Shown: positions 8,107 through 15,105 of the stretch, one piece after another
How positions within the stretch are numbered: the first letter of the stretch is position 1
How the letters are laid out: every line of letters begins with the position of its first letter
Source of the DNA: Bacteroides_E sp964522975
GTDB lineage: Bacteria; Bacteroidota; Bacteroidia; Bacteroidales; Bacteroidaceae
DNA length: 15,105 nucleotides
Assembly (NCBI GenBank): GCA_964522975.1
Contig: CAZFXK010000065.1
Location: 1 to 15,105 of the forward strand
Direction: 5' to 3'
Made by a program: the position numbers and the translations under genes
Notes under the pieces: generated by a model
Databases searched by the model: none
Told to the model about the DNA's origin: nothing
The model's input: only the letters and a program-made list of their open reading frames with translations

Positions 8107-8112
8107 CTCCTT
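8107..8112 (-). promoter_or_regulatory. Shine-Dalgarno site of the OPT transporter gene
   Basis: The minus strand reads AAGGAG followed by 6 nt and then the ATG at 8100. This is a near-perfect anti-16S match at good spacing. It is unusual here: the two GH2 genes, the GH3 gene and the esterase gene show only A/T-rich sequence in this position, as is common in Bacteroidota. It fixes the OPT start codon with confidence. Confidence 0.75.
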
Positions 8113-8150
8113 ATCTGTATGTTTTATTGATTATTTATATAAAATTTTAT

Positions 8151-8181
8151 CAAAGAAAACAAAAAAAAAGGAGAATCAAAA
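8151..8181 (-). promoter_or_regulatory. Possible promoter of the OPT-esterase operon, overlapping a terminator
   Basis: On the minus strand TTTTG (8177-8181) is followed after 18 nt by TTTCTTTG (8151-8158), one mismatch from the -7 consensus TAnnTTTG. The -33 element falls in the loop and inner stem of the DUF1573 terminator (8161-8194). No better promoter is seen in the short gap to the OPT start, so this is the best candidate, but the match is imperfect. Confidence 0.4.
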
Positions 8182-8194
8182 GTGATTCTCCTTT
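8161..8194 (-). terminator. Rho-independent terminator after the DUF1573 gene
   Basis: A perfect 12-bp stem (8194-8183 with 8178-8167; core GGAGAATCA/TGATTCTCC) closes a 4-nt loop. In the minus-strand transcript it is followed by an uninterrupted U run down to 8161. It begins about 20 nt past the DUF1573 stop codon and separates that gene from the OPT operon. Confidence 0.94.
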
Positions 8195-8215
8195 CAAGTA
8201 TTTGTATTTAATCTC

Positions 8216-8611
8216 CTATTTATCTTTTACTGGTGTCATAGTACCTTCAACAAACAATCTAAACATCTCTGTTTTAGCATTAGTACGCACGGTAATAGAT
8301 TTTTTAAAATAACCGGGATATCTTCCTTTTCCATTATAGGTAACCTTTAGAGTTCCTTCTTTACCCGGAAGTATCGGTTCTTGAGTATACTCAGGAACAG
8401 TGCATCCACAAGACCCCATCGCTCTATGTATAACCAGAGGAGCATCGCCAACGTTCTTAAAGGTAAAAACAGCTGTAACTACAGGATTACTTTCAGAAAA
8501 CTCCCCAAAATCATGCGTCATTTTGTCAAACTTGATTTCTGCTTGTTTTTGAGCCATGACAAATCCCATAGACATTACAAACATTAATGATAGCATTACA
8601 TATTTTTTCAT
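8216..8611 (-). CDS. Small exported DUF1573 protein
   Basis: This 131-residue protein has a signal peptide (MKKYVMLSLMFVMSMGFVMA) and a single DUF1573 domain of about 100 residues. It shows the family's hallmarks: FDKMTHDFGEF near the start (28-38), FTFKNVGDAPLVI (49-61), the SCGCT motif with Cys68 and Cys70, and a closing beta-rich part (IT/VRTNA.., FRLFVEGT). The domain is an Ig-like beta sandwich common in Bacteroidota exported proteins; its biochemical role is not established. The gene is monocistronic, with its own -7 element and a strong terminator. A weak AAGGA (8620-8624) stands 8 nt before the ATG. Nothing ties it functionally to the glycosidase genes upstream. Confidence 0.9.
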   Translation of the reverse strand: MKKYVMLSLMFVMSMGFVMAQKQAEIKFDKMTHDFGEFSESNPVVTAVFTFKNVGDAPLVIHRAMGSCGCTVPEYTQEPILPGKEGTLKVTYNGKGRYPGYFKKSITVRTNAKTEMFRLFVEGTMTPVKDK

Positions 8612-8640
8612 AATCTTTTTCCTTAGTTATAAATACTTTA

Positions 8641-8648
8641 CAAAGATA
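8641..8648 (-). promoter_or_regulatory. -7 promoter element of the DUF1573 gene
   Basis: The minus strand carries an exact TATCTTTG, matching the Bacteroidota -7 consensus TAnnTTTG. Transcription would start near 8635, about 24 nt before the start codon. No clear -33 TTTG is found at the usual spacing of 19-21 nt, so the promoter may be of moderate strength or need an activator. Confidence 0.6.
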
Positions 8649-8803
8649 TCATATTATAACAAAAATGATGGATTCTTAATGTAAAATACTCTTAATTTTT
8701 ATATTAAAGCAGTTACATTCCATAAATGTTCAAATCCCCCCTATTAATATTAGTTAATGTTCCCGGAAATCTGTGATTATAAATACATAAGTTCGGAAAT
8801 TTA

Positions 8804-11632
8804 TTATTTTATGTTATCCAATATCACTTCAGATATAATCCCAACACCTTGAGTGATTAGTATACGAATATCACTTGTGACATCACCTCCTAGTGGATAT
8901 TCTTGATAACTGCTACTATTAGTTACTTTCCCTTCATAGGTTGTAATAAATTGGCCTCCTCCTCTTGATGCCTGAATTTCAAAAGACGCTGGCTCATTTG
9001 ACTCCTCCCATAAAATAGCTATTTTATGGCCTTTACTACCTTCCTTTAACGCAAAGGTAAGGCTTTCGCCAGATTTTCCTTTCCATTTAGTTTCTTCATT
9101 ATTATCCAAGACTTTATATAAAACAGAATCAGATGTGACATTAATTACAGTTTCAAACATATAATCAAAAATATCTCGTATATGAAAAGTCGCTTCAAGA
9201 CGTATATCTTCAGATGAAGACCCAACCATTATTCTAAATTCACCAGGCTCAACGATCCATTCATTATGTTTATTCAAAAGGGATAAATCGTTAGGAGTCA
9301 ATACAAACTCTAGTTCTTTCTCTTCACGCGGATCTAGATGTATTCGCTCAAAACCACGCAGGTTTTTCTCATAGGTAGTGACAGAACTTAAAACATCACG
9401 AGTGTATAACTGTACAACTTCATCTCCAGCACTATTTCCTGTATTTTTAATCTTAAAACGAATGGTTATGTTCTGTTTTCCGGTTGCTACTTTAGGAAAA
9501 ACTTCTAAATCAGAATAATCAAAAGTTGTATAACTTAACCCATACCCAAAAGGATAAAGTGCCCCATTTACTCTACTCATATTGCCTTTTAATCCAACCT
9601 GAGAACCTCCATCAACTTGAGAATTTGGTTTTGATGGGAAATTAAAAGGAATCTGTCCTACACTTTTTGGAACTGTTACCGTTAGCTTACCTCCCGGATT
9701 ATAATCACCAAAAAGAACATCAGCAATTGCTGTTCCTCCTTGAGAGCCAGGATACCAAGCCTCTAATATAGCAGGTATATATTTATCTGCCCAATTAATT
9801 GAATTTGGTCTTCCATGAATCAAAACCAAAACAACTGGAGTACCTGTATTATAAACCGCTTGAAGTAAATCTAATTGACGGCCGGGCAAATCAAGACTTG
9901 AACGTGATTTATTTTCTCCACAAGTTCTGTTGTTCCCTCCTAAAACGACTATAGCAACATCGCTTTTTTTAGCATTTTGAACAGCTTTTTCAATCTCTAC
10001 TTTCTCTTCTTCAGTAAGAGGATATGACATTATTTCCGATTCAGGCCAGTTTGCATCAACAATGTCACACCCCTTCGTATATAAAACATTTGATTTTCCT
10101 ACTTTATCTTCTATACCTTGTAACACAGATATTACTTCTACAGCAAGAGGTCCGTAATGTGTTAAAGCATAAGCGGCATCATCAGCGTTTGGACCACAAA
10201 CACTAATTTTTTTTATATCATTAATGGACAAAGGAAGTGTGTTGTTTTCATTCTTCAACAAAACAATTGATTCCCTGGAGGCCTGTAGTGCTATCTCTTG
10301 ATTCTTTATTGAATTCACTTCAACATCAGCTTGTCTTAAATCCATCTGATACGGCATATCAAAAAGTCCAACCATAAACTTAACTCTCAATATATCCCGA
10401 ACCCTCTCATTTATGGTTTCCATACTTATCGAACCCTCTTCAACTAACTCTCGCAAAGGTAAGACATAAGAGTCTGGTGATCGAAACGTACAACGAACGT
10501 TTAAACCTGCCTCAACAGCTTGTCGAACCGATTCTTTCATATCTTTTGATGTACCATGTTTGCTATGAAGATATTCTACTGCATCACTATCCGAAACAAC
10601 ATACCCCTTAAACTTCATTTCTTTACGTAAACGGGTCGTTAACCAATAATAACTATTTTGAATAGGGAAACCATCGTAATCATTATATGAACTCATTACT
10701 CCAAGCAAACCACCTTCTTTTATTACTTTGACCCAAGGATAAACATGGATGTTTTCAATTTCCCGAGGTGACATCTGAGGATCTACACGTGCCATTCCTT
10801 CACGTGCACCTTTATTATTACTATATGCTATAAAATGTTTTGCAGTAGAAGCCACTTGATGATCTCTTTGTAATCCTTTTACCATAGATAATCCTAACTC
10901 GGAGACCAAATAAGGAGACTCACCATAAACTTCTTCATACCGTCCCCAGCGTTGGTCACGTCCTACATCCAAAATAGGAGCATAGATATTTGTATATCCC
11001 AGTAACCTAGCTTCTCGTCCTGTAATATAACCTACTTTCTCTATCAAACTGCGATTCCAAGTATGCCCAAGCCCAAGTTGAGTAGGAAAGTTAGTTGCAA
11101 TATAGCTTTCTACACCTCGTATTCCTTCATTAGTAAAATCAACGGGAATCCCTAAGCGAGTTTCTTCAACAAAGAAACGCTGGACTTCATTCAGAGCCCA
11201 AGCATGTCTTGAAGCAGGCCAAACAAAAGGATTATCTGACGGAGGTAACCCCCACTCCTGAAAACCATTAAGGTGTTCATCAATAGCCCCTATTCCATCT
11301 TTCCATAGTTTGTTTTTCCAATCAGGAGTTGGAAGATCATCTTGAAGAACTCTTTTATATCCATACAGAGTAACCATCTGACAGGTTTTTTCATCAAGAG
11401 TCATTTGAGAGAGTAAATTCTCAATACGCTCATCAATTGACGCTGATGAATCTTCATAAACATCTTTTTTACCATTTTTATTAAAATCAATCCAGTCCTT
11501 CTTATAAATCGATTTGGGGGGTAATTTATAGGTAATTAAATCTTTGTCGGGAGGAATACGTTTATCCTTATTTTTAGAAAAAACAGTTACACTGCAGACA
11601 GATACAAGTAGTATGGTAAATATATATTTCAT
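8804..11632 (-). CDS. Exported GH3 beta-glucosidase-type enzyme with C-terminal carbohydrate-binding-like domain
   Basis: This 942-residue GH3 enzyme removes terminal beta-linked sugars from oligosaccharides; beta-glucosidase is the usual activity of close relatives. After a signal peptide (MKYIFTILLVSVCSVTVFS) comes a calcium-loop-like DxNxNGxxD segment (49-57). The GH3 N-terminal barrel spans about 70-425, with nucleophile Asp348 in VVSDSDAV and substrate-side motifs KHF (265-267) and GRDQRWGR (224-231). The GH3 C-terminal sandwich covers about 455-700, with acid/base Glu573 in CGENKSRSSLDLPG. A fibronectin III-like domain follows (about 735-810). An extra domain at about 825-942 resembles a galactose-binding/F5-8C fold (VLDNNEETKW, FEIQASRGGGQF, SDIRILI). 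It sits 23 bp behind the second GH2 gene, so the two are cotranscribed. No clear terminator follows it. Beta-xylosidase is an alternative activity. Confidence 0.93.
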   Translation of the reverse strand: MKYIFTILLVSVCSVTVFSKNKDKRIPPDKDLITYKLPPKSIYKKDWIDFNKNGKKDVYEDSSASIDERIENLLSQMTLDEKTCQMVTLYGYKRVLQDDLPTPDWKNKLWKDGIGAIDEHLNGFQEWGLPPSDNPFVWPASRHAWALNEVQRFFVEETRLGIPVDFTNEGIRGVESYIATNFPTQLGLGHTWNRSLIEKVGYITGREARLLGYTNIYAPILDVGRDQRWGRYEEVYGESPYLVSELGLSMVKGLQRDHQVASTAKHFIAYSNNKGAREGMARVDPQMSPREIENIHVYPWVKVIKEGGLLGVMSSYNDYDGFPIQNSYYWLTTRLRKEMKFKGYVVSDSDAVEYLHSKHGTSKDMKESVRQAVEAGLNVRCTFRSPDSYVLPLRELVEEGSISMETINERVRDILRVKFMVGLFDMPYQMDLRQADVEVNSIKNQEIALQASRESIVLLKNENNTLPLSINDIKKISVCGPNADDAAYALTHYGPLAVEVISVLQGIEDKVGKSNVLYTKGCDIVDANWPESEIMSYPLTEEEKVEIEKAVQNAKKSDVAIVVLGGNNRTCGENKSRSSLDLPGRQLDLLQAVYNTGTPVVLVLIHGRPNSINWADKYIPAILEAWYPGSQGGTAIADVLFGDYNPGGKLTVTVPKSVGQIPFNFPSKPNSQVDGGSQVGLKGNMSRVNGALYPFGYGLSYTTFDYSDLEVFPKVATGKQNITIRFKIKNTGNSAGDEVVQLYTRDVLSSVTTYEKNLRGFERIHLDPREEKELEFVLTPNDLSLLNKHNEWIVEPGEFRIMVGSSSEDIRLEATFHIRDIFDYMFETVINVTSDSVLYKVLDNNEETKWKGKSGESLTFALKEGSKGHKIAILWEESNEPASFEIQASRGGGQFITTYEGKVTNSSSYQEYPLGGDVTSDIRILITQGVGIISEVILDNIK

Positions 11633-11655
11633 GTTAAAAAGAATATAATGTGTAG

Positions 11656-14600
11656 TTAATACGATAATTTTGACTTCTTAATTCCCTCTTTTATACTGGA
11701 AACAGGTACAATAGAAAAGCCCCATTCATACATCTTGTCAGCATAGATAGTTGCCTCTGGTATGGGCTTTGCTCCCCAACTATCATATCCTCCAACACCT
11801 TGTTGTTTCATATCAATGCAAATTTCCACAAAATCTTGAGGTGTGATATCGCTAGCATGGGTTTGTTTAGGTAATCTGTTTTTAGCCCATTCATAGTCTC
11901 TATTTTGTATCTCATCTCTGGTAAAATTATTCCATTGATATGGAGCAGTAGATTCTTCACTGTCAAAATCCTCAACTGTGTTCCTCAAAGCATTAAAGCC
12001 TATATTCTCTTGACCTTTGATTAATAAGCCTTTTCCTGATTTATTTGTTGCCATCACCCATCTTGTATCCGTATGATGCCCATTCTCTTGAGGACGTACA
12101 TACGGATAATACATTTCATCGGCCGTTGTTTCATAAAGGTCAACTATTGTTCCCATGAACCGATCAATATAATTTTCTTCAGGACCCCTACCGAAATATG
12201 CTATTTGATTCACCTGTATAGGTAGTCGGAAACGAACTCCTATGCGAGGAACTTCTATAACATTTCTTTGTGATTTTAAATCCGCTAGAGCTTTTGGAGA
12301 ATGAGTCGCTAGTAGCTCAGCTTCTGATTTCTCATTCTGATCAACTCCTGCCTGTAAAGGTGTAAAACGCATAGATACATTAATTAAACCTGTAGGATAA
12401 ATTACATAATTCATAATGTATTTGTTTCCCGCCTTTAAAGCATAAGTGAGATCAAGAGAAACAGCATTTCCTTTTTTTGAGAAGTTATAACTTTCAATGT
12501 TGAAATTCTTACTCGACTCTTTCCATCGTTGTAATCTTAAAGGAGCACCGTTTCCATAATCATTATCAGTGGGAGCTCTCCAAAAATTAGGTTGAATGCC
12601 AAAACCTCTATCAAAATACTCCGTTCCATTCCATTGATAAGAAGAAACAACTCCTTGATTAAGATCAAAAACAAATTGTAATTTTGAAGATGAAACTACA
12701 AGTAAATTATTTTCTTGCATAACATCTAATGCTGGCGCTTTAGGTGCAATATATTTTTCTTCTTCAAGAACAAAGGGTAATAAGAACTGGTCATAGGCCA
12801 CAAGATGATTCATCGGAACTAAATCTGTAGCCTTTTGAGTATATACTTTAAAGTTTATAAAATATTCAGTCCCTTTTTGACGCTTTATTTCTTCAATAGG
12901 CACCGTTACTATTTTACTCTCTTGCGGCTCTAGTTCAATATCAATAGTTTCTTCTTTTAAGACGTTATGATTCGCCTTCAATTGATAGATAACCTTGTAT
13001 TCTGACAAGTCTGTAAAATAGAATCTGTTCTTGATTTTTATTTTACCCTGTTTTAAATCAATAGGTTCAAACCCAATATCTTGATAATTGTATTTAACCT
13101 CAGCCATTCCCGGACGAGGGTTTTGATTTGAACTAATAATGCCGTCGGCAACAAAATTACCATCGGATGGCATATCTTTTCCAAAATCCCCCCCATAAGC
13201 TAAATATTCTTTTCCATTTTCATCTTTTACCAGAATGGTATGATCAATCCATTCCCATAAATACCCTCCTTGAAGTTGAGGATATTTATAAATAGCTTGC
13301 CATTGCCCATAAAGATTACCTGTTGAATTACCCATTGCGTGAGCATATTCCGATGGTACAACCGGTCTGTCAGCTCCTTTCTCTCCAATTTCTTCAAACC
13401 AGGCAGCAGATGGATATTGAGGCACATACATATCTGTATTCCATTTCCACAATGCTCGTTCGTAATTAACGGGACGATTCATTTTATTTCGTTCTCTATT
13501 CTTAATCCATAGATACGCATTATAAAAATTATAACCGTTCCCACCTTCATTTCCTAAAGACCAGATTGTAACAGAAGGATAATTCTTATTTCTTTCATAC
13601 ATATTCTCAATACGATAAAGATGTGCATGTAACCAGTCGGGGTTATTACCTAAAGTTCCTCCGGCTTTTAAATCATAATACATGCCATGTGATTCAATAT
13701 TAGCTTCATCATATACATATAACCCATATTTATCACACATTTCATAGAACTTTCTATCTTGTGGATAATGGGCTAAACGAACAGAATTGATATTGTTGAG
13801 CTTCATCAATTCGAAATTGCGTTTCATCTCTTCCGGACTAACATAATGTCCTGTATATTGACTTGTTTCGTGTATATTTACACCTTTCAACTTAATAGGT
13901 TGACCATTAACATAAAATAAGCTAAGCTTCTTTCCATTTCGCTCGTAATCACTTTCTTTTATTTCAATTTTACGGAAACCTACATTAAATGGCACATATT
14001 CTTTTCCCTCGTCAATTTGTACACTCATTATCAACTTATATAAGTAGGGATGTTCAGAAGACCAGACGAAAACGTCTTCTATCTCATCCTTAAATTTTAC
14101 GATTCCCGTGTCATTTGGTTCTATACTAATATTCTGACTAGCAACTAAAATTTGTCTCTCCTGTGCATCAATGAGCTCAAATGACACGCGAGCATTTTGA
14201 ACCGACTTCTTATTGTTATGGATATCAATAGATAGTTCAAACAATCCATTTTTATAAGTATCATCAAGTGTAGAGATTACATTAAAATCCCTGATTGCAA
14301 CTTTAGGTTGCGACCAAAGATAAATATCTCTTTCAATACCACTCAAACGGAAAAAATCCTGACACTCAAGATAAGAACCTGTACTCCATCTGTATATTTT
14401 TAGGACAAGGCTGTTTTTCCCGGGTACAACATAGTCATTAATCAAAAATTCAGCTGGATTTTTTGAATCTTCACTATACCCTACTTCCTTACCGTTGATG
14501 TATGTATATACACCGGACTTGGCTCCTCCAATGTGCAAAAAAAGATTTCTATTCATCCATTGTTGAGGAATTTCTATTTCTCTTCGATAAACACCAACAG

Positions 14601-15012
14601 GATTTTCATCAGGTAAAAGTGGAGGCGTAGGATTTTTAGGTTGAAATTCATATCCGTGATTTACATAGATTGGAATACCAAAACCCTGTATCTCCCAATT
14701 GCCTGGAACCTTAATATCTTTCCATTCAGTTAAATCAACATTAGGATTGGTTATATTTTCCGGTAAATATTTAAATGCATCAACATAATAAAACTTCCAT
14801 ATTCCATTTAGGAGTTTGTAATGTTCACTTTTTTTATATTGTCCTGTTAAAGCATCAACTTTATTACTATAAGACATAAAAGCACTACGTGGCTTTTGAA
14901 CATTCACCTGAGTTATATTCAAGTCTCTCCAATAAGGTAGATTTTGTGCATTAGCAGCTGCATTGATACATAACAAGTATAAAAGAACACAAAAAAAAGA
15001 TGTTTTTTTCAT
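11656..15012 (-). CDS. Exported GH2 glycosidase, beta-galactosidase family, divergent galactose site
   Basis: This 1118-residue enzyme is a paralogue of the other GH2 protein in the window, with the same domain order: jelly roll (about 35-240), Ig-like (about 243-350), TIM barrel (about 352-645), linker (about 655-750) and small-chain domain (about 765-1100). A signal peptide (MKKTSFFCVLLYLLCINAAANA) exports it. The acid/base is Glu489 in WSLGNE and the nucleophile is Glu555 in SEYAHAMGN, so it should be active. Asn118, Asp182, His381, His415, His442, Tyr533, His558, Trp586, Phe620 and Trp1079 match E. coli LacZ site residues. The equivalent of LacZ Asn604 is Asp623, and CPMYAR is replaced by VPQYPS. 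It also has two insertions, at about 887-920 and 1025-1056. It leads the GH2-GH3 operon; its promoter is outside the window. Beta-galactosidase is the default call, but another beta-glycoside specificity is possible. Confidence 0.9.
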   Translation of the reverse strand: MKKTSFFCVLLYLLCINAAANAQNLPYWRDLNITQVNVQKPRSAFMSYSNKVDALTGQYKKSEHYKLLNGIWKFYYVDAFKYLPENITNPNVDLTEWKDIKVPGNWEIQGFGIPIYVNHGYEFQPKNPTPPLLPDENPVGVYRREIEIPQQWMNRNLFLHIGGAKSGVYTYINGKEVGYSEDSKNPAEFLINDYVVPGKNSLVLKIYRWSTGSYLECQDFFRLSGIERDIYLWSQPKVAIRDFNVISTLDDTYKNGLFELSIDIHNNKKSVQNARVSFELIDAQERQILVASQNISIEPNDTGIVKFKDEIEDVFVWSSEHPYLYKLIMSVQIDEGKEYVPFNVGFRKIEIKESDYERNGKKLSLFYVNGQPIKLKGVNIHETSQYTGHYVSPEEMKRNFELMKLNNINSVRLAHYPQDRKFYEMCDKYGLYVYDEANIESHGMYYDLKAGGTLGNNPDWLHAHLYRIENMYERNKNYPSVTIWSLGNEGGNGYNFYNAYLWIKNRERNKMNRPVNYERALWKWNTDMYVPQYPSAAWFEEIGEKGADRPVVPSEYAHAMGNSTGNLYGQWQAIYKYPQLQGGYLWEWIDHTILVKDENGKEYLAYGGDFGKDMPSDGNFVADGIISSNQNPRPGMAEVKYNYQDIGFEPIDLKQGKIKIKNRFYFTDLSEYKVIYQLKANHNVLKEETIDIELEPQESKIVTVPIEEIKRQKGTEYFINFKVYTQKATDLVPMNHLVAYDQFLLPFVLEEEKYIAPKAPALDVMQENNLLVVSSSKLQFVFDLNQGVVSSYQWNGTEYFDRGFGIQPNFWRAPTDNDYGNGAPLRLQRWKESSKNFNIESYNFSKKGNAVSLDLTYALKAGNKYIMNYVIYPTGLINVSMRFTPLQAGVDQNEKSEAELLATHSPKALADLKSQRNVIEVPRIGVRFRLPIQVNQIAYFGRGPEENYIDRFMGTIVDLYETTADEMYYPYVRPQENGHHTDTRWVMATNKSGKGLLIKGQENIGFNALRNTVEDFDSEESTAPYQWNNFTRDEIQNRDYEWAKNRLPKQTHASDITPQDFVEICIDMKQQGVGGYDSWGAKPIPEATIYADKMYEWGFSIVPVSSIKEGIKKSKLSY

Positions 15013-15105
15013 AGCGTTTCAATATCAGTTATTCATAGTTTACTTTTTAATTTCTACAAGTTTTTTGTTATCATCTTACTCTGTGTTTTATCTATGATAA
15101 AATTT
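15013..15105 (-). other. Upstream leader of the GH2-GH3 operon, no promoter seen
   Basis: The 93 nt before the GH2 start contain no TAnnTTTG element and no Shine-Dalgarno sequence. The only structure is a perfect A/T-rich inverted repeat, TTTTATC-tat-GATAAAA (15086-15102). The promoter, or further upstream genes of the same operon, must lie beyond the window edge. Confidence 0.5.

Noticed and set aside
8761..8803. Repeated CGGAAAT near the end of the GH3 gene, considered as a terminator or regulatory repeat
   Set aside because: The two copies are direct rather than inverted and imperfect around the core, and no U run follows. No terminator for GH3 could be supported.
15086..15102. Perfect inverted repeat TTTTATC-tat-GATAAAA upstream of the GH2-GH3 operon, considered as an operator
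   Set aside because: It is A/T-rich with a 3-nt loop in very A/T-rich DNA, occurs once, and matches no operator I know, so chance is a sufficient explanation.

Overview
The window is a low-GC stretch of a Bacteroidota chromosome, most likely order Bacteroidales. Three things point there. Several promoters carry the Bacteroidota -7 element TAnnTTTG (three exact copies of TATCTTTG). Most genes lack a Shine-Dalgarno sequence. The proteins are typical of the group: secreted GH2 and GH3 glycosidases, DUF1460, DUF1573 and a bacterial OPT transporter. Every gene is on the minus strand, so transcription runs from 15105 towards 1. I cannot name the species.

In transcription order: (a) a GH2 enzyme (11656-15012) followed 23 bp later by a GH3 beta-glucosidase-type enzyme (8804-11632), a two-gene glycan-degrading operon whose promoter lies beyond the window edge. 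(b) A small exported DUF1573 protein (8216-8611) with its own promoter and a strong terminator. (c) An OPT-family transporter (6103-8100) and, 19 bp downstream, an exported alpha/beta-hydrolase esterase (5235-6083), closed by a terminator. (d) A LacZ-like GH2 beta-galactosidase (1666-4887) with its own promoter and terminator. (e) An exported DUF1460 NlpC/P60-type amidase (834-1592) and, 10 bp downstream, an exported SGNH/GDSL esterase (128-823). (f) The 5' part of a tRNA-Asp(GTC) gene (1-55) with a well-formed promoter.

The two GH2 enzymes and the GH3 enzyme all have N-terminal signal peptides, so they probably act in the periplasm, trimming beta-galactosyl and beta-glucosyl residues from imported glycan fragments. 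The esterase and the SGNH hydrolase could remove acyl groups from such glycans. No SusC/SusD pair, hybrid two-component regulator or anti-sigma gene is visible, so this is at most the enzyme flank of a polysaccharide utilization locus. The DUF1460/SGNH pair fits cell-wall or muropeptide turnover better.

I found no mobile element, CRISPR array, prophage or clearly new system. The points most worth a second look are the altered galactose-site residues of the second GH2 enzyme, a terminator placed directly against the DUF1460 start codon, an apparent promoter embedded in a terminator upstream of the OPT gene, and two conserved-looking but unexplained gene pairings (OPT + esterase, DUF1460 + SGNH esterase).
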